Assembly (NCBI GenBank): GCA_033026295.1
Contig: CM065176.1
Coordinates: 4,535,705-4,599,704 of the forward strand
Reading direction: 5' to 3'
Source of the DNA: Channa striata
Taxonomy: Eukaryota > Chordata > Actinopteri > Anabantiformes > Channidae
Length of the DNA stretch: 64,000 nt
A program made the translations under genes and the position numbers. Positions 1 to 11,900 of this stretch are shown here, in pieces (within the stretch, counting starts at the first letter, position 1; every line of letters starts with the position of its first letter). The notes beneath the pieces were generated by a model, which saw only the letters and a program-made list of their open reading frames with translations, searched no databases and had not been told where the DNA came from.

Positions 1-451
1 TCCATCCAGAGTCACAATCATGTTTCACTAAGACCTTGAATTAATGGGAGAAGAGTCAGACTTCTCCAGCACATCCCATAGTTTCTCGGTTAAAGTGGCC
101 ACTCCATGTATGAAAATAGCGTTGCATGCTTACTGAACCATCCTTACACAGTTTGAGCCTGATGAATCCTGGCTTTGACATCTTAATTTGCCTGTGCTAA
201 CATGGAAGAAAAAACCTGGTCATTTAGTATATTCGGATAATTAGCTTCTCATTGCATCAGTTAGGGCTGATTGACAGTTGATACTCATTAATTATCCATT
301 AAAAGCCTCTTATACTGTATAATTTAGCATATATGCTCAGTTAAAGCCATGTGGCGTCTGTCTTCCCCATGATAAAACTATGTCACATTTTGATATTGAA
401 CATCACCTCCACAAAAGTCTTAGAATGACGAGGCTAATGTCATCTGCTTTT

Positions 452-505
452 GCTGTACACTGAAGACATTTGGGGTTAAGGTCAAAATATGGATATAAGA
501 TAAGA
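452..505 (+). mobile_element. short Tc1-like 5' fragment (possible)
   Basis: The stretch shares gtacactgaagacatt and the following purine-rich pattern with the Tc1-like remnant at 15640-15700. It may be a short relic of the same family's non-coding 5' region. The match is short and could be chance. Confidence 0.35.
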
Positions 506-1940
506 TTATTTTTTATGGTAGTTACTGGCCGTTATTTCCAAATGCGTGCATACCACGGTCACAGGGAGAAACGTGGGGTTTTTTTTGACTGTGCAGACAC
601 CATGACTGTATTAAATACACTTAGTTAACCAGATTACCCGGAGAAATCTTATTTCTTGGGTAATCAGGGCGTGGAGTTTACATGCACTTAAGCAACCTGG
701 AAATCTGCTGTCACTGTCTGACTTATTTTGGAATTACGGCTCACAGATTTCAGCTTTATGATGAAAGAAAACTGCTTTCTGACTTTTGTCTGATTACAGG
801 TGTGACTGACGCTGCAGAGGGAGACAGTAAGGGCACAACTGTCTGAATTAAAAAAAATCTGCAGCAGAAAATTCTACGACACACTTTGCGTTAGTTTAAT
901 TTTCTTTAGGCCTACTTGATTTAAAAATAATGATCTCTCCCTCCTCCAACCTTTCAACCTGCCTGGTTTTGTTTTGCACATGGACCACTGTAGAAAGTGG
1001 ATTAGAAACCTGATTACATTTATACGTTTCAGAGAAATTGGCTTTCCCCTGGAATAGATCTACCCGGGGAAACCAGGTTTCATATTTAAATCATTTCTCT
1101 AGAGAAAAACCGACTGTAACTAACTAAGTGACAGTATGGGACCAAAAAGTTCCAAAGTTATCCTTTGAATTTGCAATCTTTGATCAATGTATCTATGTCT
1201 GTAAATTCTATAAATCAGGTTTATATTTATATCCAGTGTTTTGTTTATTACAATTTTATGCATCATTTCTAGAAATGATGCGTGTCCCAGTGTTAGTTCC
1301 CTAATACTGATTAATTGGATTTTTCCATCTTTTCTTGTCCATCAGGCATCACCAAGCCAAACTTGGCTGCATAGACATTTGTGAGACACAAATTAGATAA
1401 TGCCACTTCTCCCTTTCTGGGTTGAACTGTTTGAAAGTAAACTAATATGATTACTGGGAGTCATTTTCCTCTTACACCCATGTATATGGGAACTTTTCTA
1501 AATGTCTATTATAGATATATTTATATCTATAATGCCATATTATGTCTGTTATTATAATCATTTTTTTGCAAGGTCCTTTCAGGACTTCTTGACTCACACA
1601 AAGTATGGTTTATATGACATAGTTATTTCTTTCGGGTCATCACTTGGTTGACCTCTCTGTGTGTTTAGTGTTTTCATTGATTTCCATAGTAACGTAAGAG
1701 CAGCGCTTGTTGTTCTCACTTTTATTTCTCAATGGTTTCATTTTGTGCAAATAGACAGCATAAACCACAACAGAGGCTAATGTGAGCGTGCTGATTTAGT
1801 TCAGTTTTAAGTGTCATGCAGTTCAAGTACCAAGGCTATGTGTTTTTGTACTTAAGTAGAACTGATGTTGTATCTAAATGACAGATGTAGTGATGTCTGT
1901 ATCAGTGGAGGGGGGGTAGATGTAACACTGGCAAATTCTT

Positions 1941-1979
1941 ATGTGTGTGTGTGTGTGTGTGTGTGTCTGTGTGTGTGTT
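1941..1979. repeat. (TG)n microsatellite
   Basis: About 39 bp of TG dinucleotide with one TC interruption, inside a parva intron. Confidence 0.95.
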
Positions 1980-2908
1980 CTTGCAGACATACAGCAGTGT
2001 TCATGGTGTTGATTAAAAGGATGTTGTGCCAGTGAAGGCAGAAGAAAAATGCACAGGATGTTCACTCCATGCTCTCAGCATACACACACACACACACAGA
2101 TCAGCAGTGATCAGATCTCCTCAGGTATCTGACACACTGAGAAGAATGGCATGCTGGGCCTCTACAAGGCCTGCTGAGTAGCAGGAAGCAGCATCGGTCT
2201 GTGCTTTTCTGACGTCAAGTGCCTCTCGGTGGATGGTCTGCTAATGGTTGTTTCTGGAATCCAGAGAACATTTAGGGATCCATCCAAACTACTGCTCGCT
2301 AATTGTTACCTGAGGAGTTGTTGTGTTCGCGTGACAGCTGATATGCAGTCTGTGAAGGAAATAAACGCAGTATGATAATCAATTTGTGTAAAGAGTAGAT
2401 CACAGGCAGGTGTACACCACAGCCTTGTAATCTGTAATAATGCTTTGTTGACTTTTGTTGCTTTATTTGTGTTATCACGTCAGCTGTAGAGAGTTTAAAT
2501 ATTATTTAAACCATTTATCAAAAAAGCTTTCCAGCTTCCCAAACAGCTGCTGAATATTGTCTTTCTTTTGGTACTGAATAAAATGATGCATGTGAAGACA
2601 ACACTTTGGGCTCCAGGAACATATGAGGGGCATTTTTCACTATTTTATAACTTTGACAATTTATTACTTGATTAATAAATAATCCCTGCCATAATTAACG
2701 ATGAATAAACATGGCCACTGTTGTTTATTTTGAGTCAGTTGCACACAGCTGTTTGGTTAATTTTTGGTACCCAGCAGTGCCCGGCTGTTTCAGGAAATTA
2801 CTAACCGTTTTCTAAAAATTAAATTACACTGCATGTTTTGATATTAAAGGTTTACAGTGCCTATTAAAAGTATTTAATCCCTACTGAATCATTATGCTTC
2901 TTTCTCAG

Positions 2909-2998
2909 TGTCTGAGCTTCAGGAAGAAGGGATGAATGCCATCAACCTTCCTCTCAGCCCTTCACACTATGAGCTGGACCCTGAAGACACAATGCTTG
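2909..2998 (+). CDS. parva: parva exon: pre-CH1 linker (first in window)
   Basis: This exon starts with TG, completing a Val codon split by the upstream intron, then reads SELQEEGMNAINLPLSPSHY followed by ELDPEDTML. It ends with the first base of a Glu codon. The acceptor is tttctcag and the donor is GTAAGC. It matches the human linker that follows the basic N-terminus, with SHY where human has IPF. The exon carrying the start codon is not in the window. Confidence 0.94.
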
Positions 2999-5900
2999 GT
3001 AAGCAGTTACCCACTCGGTCCTTATTGAAGATGGTTGGAAAGGTTATGAAGTAGGAAACTTTGGGGAAACCCTGATACTTTTTTTGTGGATACTTTGAAA
3101 CTTTTTCAAATTTTAGGTCATTTTTAAAGGGGATAAATGTTCAGTTAATTAAAAAGCTTATTACATTCTATTACCCTACATCCAGAGATTGTAGCATCAT
3201 CCAAAATACATGGTTGACACAAATGCACTTTATAATTTGGGTTCTATTCAGCAAAACAGTTGGCATTTACTGTTGTCTAATGCAACACTGCATCCATTTA
3301 TACTTTTATTAACAATGTCCACCTGCTGTCCACAATACAGTTATGGGGTACAGTGGCAGTTTCTGCATGTGTACTATTCAACTTTTAACTGTTATCCTCC
3401 CCTATAAAGTACTGTGTGTCGAATTAAGTCACTTGTTTTAGTAATTAGTATTGATTTGTCGATGTATACCTGAAATAAAGTTCTGTTTGGGAATTCATTC
3501 TTCTGATCATTCCTATGCTGATGCTTTTTTATGATTTGTGCTTGTCTTTTGTATTAAAAAAAAAAAAACCTTTACCTCCTCAATTCTTATATTTATCCTG
3601 CTTCTCCTATAGAGGAGAATGAAGTTCGCACCATGGTGGATCCCAACTCCAAGAATGACCGCAAACTGCAGGAGCTCATGAAGGTGAAGTAAAAATTTTA
3701 AGTATGTCTCAGTTGTATATTACTGCTTCAATGAATGATTTGCAACAGAAGACTTACAGTAGCCAAGTAAAGATAAAGCCATTAATTAGTAAAAAGACAG
3801 TCAGTGGTTATTGTAGGAGTCATTCAGCACAGCTTATCTTGCATGTAGTACTGTTGTACTTTACAATTTGATGTGGCAGCAAGACACTGAAGTCAAACAG
3901 TAAAAGAGTTTTTTTTTGTCAGGCTATCAAAGGTCTTAGTTTGGGACAATTATCACTGTCCCAGCAGGACAGTCACCCACCTACATCTCAGACACAACTT
4001 TCCAGTGAAATCTGCTGGAGGTTCATTGACATTTTTAGCTGTTCCAAAGCAAAGTAAATTTGCAACAAACAGCAGAAGATGCCCACAAAATGTCACATTT
4101 ATGGCATTGGAACCATTTTGAAAGGCTTTGCTTACCTGAGGGAACGTTGTTCCTGCTCTGACAGCTTTGTTTAGGAGCTTTACTTGCCCTTTAGGTTGAA
4201 TATGAACGCAGCAACAGTGGGAGTAATGGCCATTACTGGACATTGTATGTTTTATTTTGGACCAAAAATCTTGAGTAATACTGCCTGTAATACTGTTTGT
4301 TTAGGACACCATCCTCTTACAACCACTTGAGCTGGACTCTAAACAAACTAAGAGATTTGTGTCTCTTTTCATCTTTCATCTTGACTGAGCACAAATAAGC
4401 TTTGGCTCGAATATTTCCATATTTGTATTTTACTATGGGCGTGTATCCCCCTGGAAGTAAGGACTGGTCCTCGCTAACTGTTTTTCCTCTAGTTGATGTA
4501 TTGACTTGCTACTGTGTGTGTTCCTGTAGATACTACTTAAGACTACTTAATGAGGATTTTCTTTTTTTAACAACATAGTGAGGACATTTTGGGCGGTCCT
4601 CATTATTTTTTAGGGATTTTGAGGGCCAAGACTGGGTTTTAGGGTTAGAATTAGCGAGCTAGCGATTGTATTGTCAATGAGGGTCCTCACAAGTGTAGAG
4701 GTGTGTATATATATATATATACATACATACACACACATATATATATCTCACACGCAGCCAGCTGATGTCTTCGCCAATTGCTTGACTCAGTCTATCAGTA
4801 CCATTAAACCTTACAGTTGTTCAATGAAAAGTTAAACCATTTATCACTGGGAGTTGTGTTCCAGTTGGTTTGCCCCCTCTTACTATGGGCCTTTTCTCTC
4901 ATTGGTATATATTTATATTTAAAGGTATTCTTGGCATCCTTCCTCTATATCAATATAAGATTCTTACACAAAACTCATGCTCTAATCATAACCTTGGATC
5001 ATAGAATCATCATTGTTGTTTATTTTCACAAATACAACTGTATTGTATACTGTATTCTTACTGTTCCAGCTACATGGAACTGCTTGCAGGACATCAAGCT
5101 CCCAAACCTGATATCACTGAGCAAGACCAAGACCTTTTGTGAACGCTTTTTAAATGGCTCCTTTACTACTTGTGCATGTTTTTAGTCTATTGTGTTATCT
5201 TATCTTTAAAGTTTGATTTCTTTTTTAATTTATTTATAATTATCTTGTTTTTTAGTACTCCTTGATGTTTTTCTGTCAATGTTAAATGTGTGTTATTGCG
5301 TGAGTGTGTTATCCTGTTTGTACCTTAGACCTCCTTGAAGACATCTTTGGTATTAGTAGTTTTTTTCAAATCCTGGTTAGGTAAAAGCAAAATAGAAAAA
5401 AATCACTGCAAATTAAAATAACTAAATATTTCTTTTGAGATATAACATAAGCTACAGCTATAGTGATCTGTCTCTTATTCTGCCTCTGTAGGTGTTGATT
5501 GACTGGATAAATGATGTTCTGGTGGGGGAGAGGATCATTGTAAAAGATCTGGCTGAAGATCTGTATGACGGACAGGTCCTGCAAAAACTATTCGGTGAGG
5601 AAATTAATCACATGTGGACACTGAGTACTGAAGCTAAAATGTGCAGTTGCATTGCTATTTTTTGTCAAAGGGAAACAGAATATTAACTACAATGTACAAA
5701 AAGTTTCTGCAGAGATTGAATTAAATTAAATTATGTTAATAAATATTCAGCGAATATAAAATATGTTTGTGTTTGCTTTCATTTGTGCCGTAGAAAAGCT
5801 AGAGGGTGAGAAACTAAACGTGGCTGAGGTGACCCAGTCGGAGATCGCTCAGAAACAGAAGCTGCAGACTGTTCTAGAGCGCATCAACGATTCACTTAAA

Positions 5901-8900
5901 CTCTCCACCAGAAACATTCGCTGGAACGTTGACTGTAAGAAACATTTTGCTCTTACTTTAGGCTGTGATCCATATGTGTTACCATTTCCGTTCACATATT
6001 TTTCCCTCACACATTTTTTGGTATTCAGGTACTGTTCTCTGCGTCTCCATCTCAGCTCCTCCAAAGACAGCATTGAGTTTTGCTCCTGTGCTGTGTCACT
6101 GTGTACTGTCTGTCTGCTGGAGAACGGCAAGGCTTTGACATTACAGAACACAATTACATTGTGGTTCAGTATGTTGTACTTACATTGTGAATTCAGTGAG
6201 GTGAAGCACTGCTATACAGTTGATTTACAACACAAATACAAATTAACAAATACATTGTTGTTGAAATTCTGAAATCTTTTAAGATGAAGAACCAACTGCC
6301 CCTTGTCGTCTGAATGACTGTGATGAGACACATTTTTCTGCTCAGTAACACTCACAGATGTGACCCAACTTATTCTGGGGGAAAATTGGGTATCTGCGGC
6401 CTCAAAGTAAAAATAACTACGTCCTGGATGGTCTAGTACATTTTGTGTAGGGAGAGGTTCTGATAGCTGCTTCCAGTTAGCTTCTAGTAGGCTACAAGTT
6501 ACATTTGGTTCCAAGATGGAAACGTACCTGGATTTGTAAAGCTGGGAGGTGAAACAAACTTTTACTGACCCTTTAATTAAATTTCATTAGTGATTTTTTT
6601 TTTTTTTTTATTGTAACATAAGCTGTTTAATTTATAGAAAATATCAGTGGTCTATTCAATTGATAGTCACTGAATTATAAATTGGAATTTATATTATTAT
6701 TATTGATTGATTATGATGATGTCCAAAATCTAAACATATTCAGATTAATATTAGCTAAAAACAGAATAGATTTTATAAAATGTTGCCATTTTTACTTGAA
6801 AATATGTTTTGAACTTTTAAATCGCTGATGACCGAACAATGGATTATAACAGTGGGTTTTAATTATATGTACCATTACCATTTCATTCAGGGAAAGAAAT
6901 CCAAGCAAAACTTAAATTTTTCTCATTGTGCATAGAATATTGTTCAGTGTCCTGCACTTTTACACGATTTATATCTGAATCTGCTGAATGTCTTAGCATT
7001 GGTTTACTGTTCTTCTTTTTTGAGCTGTAAGCTTTCAGATTGAGAACAATGGCAAATGTAGGTGTAGATGTCAATAGAGCTCTCTATCCCTTCTTTGATG
7101 CCACTCTTTTACTTGACAGAGAGAGAAATAATAATTACTGTCAGGCTCCAACACAGTGCATTTTGCTTATGTCATTAGCTATAACGTACAAAATATGTGA
7201 GATATAAGAGAAAGGGAGAGGGAGGAGAAAGCGGATGTTAAAGAGCAAATTTACTGTACGAGTAAGGTAGAAAATTAGATGACATGATAGAGCCACAGAG
7301 AGAAAAGCTTTTTAATGAGGAACAAAATTGATTTAGTGAGAATAGTGCATTACAGAAAGGCCATATCAAATGAATTGAAACCAAATAATATGACATTCTT
7401 AAATGCACCTCTGATAAAAGTTTGTCCTTGAAAATCTATTCGTAAGAGACGTCTCCAAACTGCTAAAGAGCACAGTGAATAACGTGGAATGTAATTGATT
7501 TTGCTGTCCTTTTATTTGCAGAGCTTTCTTTTAATCAATTCACCGTTGTTTGTTCCTACTTTCATCTCCCATCCAAAGGCCATAGAAAAACACTTGTTCC
7601 TGATGTAACTTATTAGGGTCCTCTTATGCAGTGAGGATCTAATGGGTTTTATGAAGGTTCCTCTCTGTGATTTGCCGTCTCCACAGGGTATAATCAAAGG
7701 TTTGTTTGAGACACTTAATTGATCTTGATTGTTTTGTGTATCCAAAGGTAAATCCTATTTGTTCGGATGACTAAAGACGTGTCTCAGTTTGTCTGATTAA
7801 ACTGGCTCCTTATGGTTGACTTCATGGTGCAGTATTTTAGTCAAGCCATTCAAAACCTTACGCAAAATGAAAATGTGTTGACTTCTAGCTCCTAAGACAA
7901 TATGAAACAAACTGTTAAAAAAGTAAAAAACACCATAAATGAAAATGGATTTAAACAATAATATACAAAAAAAAGAATGTTGACAAAAGTTAGATATTCA
8001 TTGCACATCAAAACAACAGACGTTGGATGTACTTTCAGTAGTTTCAAACATGTATGATATGATGTTGAGCTTCAAGTAAAAATGTGACTACAAATGATTA
8101 TAATGTACAGTTTGCTGAAAGCAATGTGTCTTTCAAGAGCTGCTACGGTATGCAGCTCAGGATTAGACAGGGTTGGCGTAAGACTGGCATCAGGTATAAA
8201 GCCTCATAACACATAACATTAGCTGCTTTTGAACCGGAGGAACCTATTCCTGAAACTCAAACCGGAAACTCCTCCTTTTTCATTAGTCTGCACTGCAGGA
8301 ACTCTAAACGTGAGTCTGTGTTGAGGAACTTTTTTCTGTTCCAGTCGGATTATAAATTTGACATGTTTTTTTGTACCCTTGGACCGTAGTGCTATTGATA
8401 TGATTGACTGGTTTGTTTCTGTGTCTTCCCAGAGCAGAACAGAGATGCAGCAATCATTGGTAGTACAGGCTCAAACCTGTTATATATTTCTTGGTAGGAC
8501 TCTTTCTTTATTTGGCCTTGATAGTGGATTTTATTTCCATGCAAAAAAAGCTGTTATAATGTAGATTTCAATATGATGTGACTGTGGTGTAGTAGATAGA
8601 CCCCTGGCTCCTCCAGTCATGTGTCGAAGTGACCTTGAGCAAGATACTGAACTCCCGGTGAGTGTTGGTCAGCCGCAGAGTGGCTCCGCCGTGTGTGTAT
8701 GAATGTATGTGTGATTGTGAATGGAATAAATAAGAAGCAGTGTAAAGTGCTTTGAGTACCAACAGGTAGAAAAGCGCTGCATAAGTGCAGACCATTTCCC
8801 AGTACTGTGAAAGCTCCGTCAGGTGAGACGGTGATCTGAGCAGCCTGCAGCCCATCTTCACTCCTAGGGAGGCAAACAACCTTTTTCAGTTAACAGTACG

Positions 8901-11900
8901 TTTATTTATGGCTGTCTCATCTTCATGGCATTTAAAATTTTGGAATTAGTTTTGGAAGATAAAAGGGGAGTCAGAATATGACATTAGTGCTGCTTGCCCA
9001 AAGGGAAAGTTGCAAAAGTTTTTTAGTGGATAATACAAAAGTCTGCAGACTCACAACAAATTAATATAGGAATACATGAGTGCATACCAACTATGGCCTG
9101 TCGTGTATTAGTTTAGCTATGAAAATACAGAACAGTTTGTGAGTCTACCCTTTTGCCCCCAAACAGAGCGTTAGTCTCATCACCAAAACAAAGCCAAACG
9201 TAATTATCAAGGGCTACAACAATGTGGTGGTTGATTGGTAATCTTTGCTGTGTGTGGCCAGCAAACTTGCTGCTGTGTTTGTCAGAACAGTCATGGGCCA
9301 TGCGGGTAAGGAGCAGTGGACTCAGCACACAGCCCTAGGGGGTGCCAGTGTTGCGTATGATGTGTGTGACAAAGTCCAGTTTTCAGTGGTAAATGTTTAG
9401 ACCTGTGTGTCCAAATTAGTAACCATGTGTTTAGAGATTATGATGTTTAAGGTTGAGCTAATTGAACGTGTCTCCTTCTGTATGCTGCCTGTAAATTCTT
9501 TTAATCTATTTGACTCTAACTCTTGCAAATCCATTTTTTTCACCTCTGCTGTTTATTGCCTCAAATTGTTCAAATGAGCCATTGAGCCTGTTGAGGAATG
9601 TGACCCAGGGTGGAGTTTTTTCTTTTCTGACCGCCTGATTCAGACTGCCTATTGGTCAGAAAGATGTTTTACTACCAATATGTTCGCAGTCGTTTTGTTG
9701 TACAAAGTAAAATCTGAAAAAATAATTCCAACAGTCTTGAGTGTTTTTTGTGTTGCTGCCTTCAGCTTCTTTGAAAAAGAAAACTCTCAGTACTGTGACA
9801 AACAGCCACACACCAAGATTTAAGAACAGTTCCTCCAATATTCTTATCTCTCTCTCTAATGATGATGATGATGTCACTGTGGCTTTATGCATCATTGGCA
9901 TAATGATCAGGTGGTACTATTGTTGCAGAGAGTGCAGTAGATTTATTAAAAGGTGAGCCACCTTAAGCTGGTACATTACAGTGAAAAAACTGCTTAAGAC
10001 CTGCACATTTGACATGATCTGATCTATAACTGCTTAGCTCATACTTCCTTTGTCTTTCCATTGCATTAGCGGTCCATGCTAAGAGTATTGTTGCCATCCT
10101 GCATCTACTGGTGGCACTGTCACAACACTTTCGAGCTCCGATCAGATTGCCTGACCACGTTTCTATTCAAGTGGTGGTCGTCCAGGTGGGTGATAAATTA
10201 TTTTAGGCTCTTTAGTAATAATATATACTATACCTTTTTTACTTACATAAGTTCTTGTCTTTATTGAGAATGCGAATGAATATCATTCTCCACTTCTGTG
10301 AATTCATCTCTGATTTTTTTCCCCCCCTTTTGTAGCCACCTGCTTTATTTCCTGTCTCATTTTCAGTAGATAGGAAAAAAAAGTCACACGTTTACTTTCT
10401 TCCCTTTATGTTTTTTAGAAAAGAGAGGGCATTCTTCAATCCAGACAAATTCAAGAGGAAATCACTGGAAACACAGAGTAAGTATGCTCCAGTACCCGAG
10501 TCATTTTTACATCTCACGGCATGTGTAGCATTTAGATATTGATGCTGGTGGAACTGTCTGAAAAAATGATACATTAACAAAAGTATTGTTGTTACATATA
10601 TTTTTAAATCAAAAATGTCCTCCTCCCCCAGTGGTAATGACGTGGATTTACCTCAACTAAACCTTGTTTTTCAGTATTAAATGTCACAAACTAGCCAAAT
10701 GGGAAATAATAAGTGTAATGTGTGCAGTTTACTGCTTACTGACATTGGGTTATCAGTGTTCAAAGTTCAAATTGCTCATATTAATTTCAATAGTGCACCT
10801 AAAATAAACTAATTTTAAAACTAATTAAATTATTAATCATCCCCATATAGATATAAAACCACCAATGAACTGCCTGTAATCTAGGTTTGGTGTTTGTCAA
10901 CACAAAAAATATGAAGTCCAAACATTATCTGGAGAATCGGGTAAAGACATTCTCCAGTGCCACTGTGTCAAATTTGTAGTCTGTGTGAGACACAGGAAAT
11001 ACTTTTTTTTTTTTAATCTGGGTGGTGGGTGGACACATTGTAGGGGGAACGACATGATGCAATAGTATACTGTAGAAATCTTAGTGTTCTGTTTACTGCA
11101 CATCAAAGATTATATGTGACAGAGTCTTGTGCTGTTCCCTAAATTTGCGTCACATTGTCAATGCCTGACTTTCCATCGTCTCTTCAGTTAGCCAGTGTTG
11201 TTACTGCCGTTGTCCAAATGAGTGTTCTGTGGTCGTTTGGTGTTTGTGTTTGTCTGCTTTCATGTCCGTCAGAGGATAAAAATGTCCTGTACTTGCTTAT
11301 GGTGAATATTTGAAATTATTCGCTCTATTAACACAGGCTCTATTGAATACCCGGCATTATCCAGACTTGTCAGAAGGGTGTTGGCTTGGTAAAACCAGCA
11401 TAATATCTGGACTTACTGATTCAGACATAAGCATTCTCATAAACAGCCCTGTGATGTCTGAAAGTGGCTTCATCATCCTGCAGCCTGGGTTTGTCTGTGC
11501 CGTAGACCTCTCTTCAGAAAAACATAAAAACACCATCAGCCAGAGACGCCACTGGATTTCCTGATTTCGAACACTTGGTCAGAATATTATAAAAAAGCGT
11601 GTAATTTGCACCATTATTCAAAAAATAATTAAACAGTTTATTAATCTATCAAATTATCAGAGACCACCTTTTGTATCTTGACATTTATTACATCGATTGA
11701 TTAGTACAACAAAAGTATTGAGGTTCTATAACAGCTCTAGACACAAGACTGCAGCTCACTGCGCTTTAGATAGATTTTATTGACTTCTATAAGAAATATT
11801 GTTCAATTATGAACCGCTAACCTTTATATTTCAACAAGAGGTGTGATGGCACCCTTAGCTAAAGCATTAAGGCAATTTAACACACACAGGCTCGTGCGCT

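Larger units (their letters stand above)
1..2908 (+). other. parva intron (3' part)
   Basis: Non-coding intron preceding the first parva exon in the window. It holds a possible small Tc1-like fragment (~452-505), two short AT-rich perfect inverted repeats (1260-1281 and 1509-1532), and TG/CA microsatellites at 1941-1979 and 2081-2098. No exon-like segment was recognised. Confidence 0.7.
5935..10069 (+). other. parva intron with decayed repeats
   Basis: 4.1-kb intron. 5935-8570 is AT-rich with no recognised element. 8575-8800 is a SINE-like repeat and 9240-9360 is a LINE reverse transcriptase relic on the minus strand. The rest shows nothing beyond simple tracts. Confidence 0.7.

Noticed and set aside
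5492..5686. Stand-alone 64-codon ORF starting at GTG
   Set aside because: Only 5492-5594 is coding (a parva exon). The rest is read-through into the intron and the GTG is an internal Val codon.
5763..6272. 169-codon ORF
   Set aside because: Only 5794-5934 is a parva exon. The remainder is intron.
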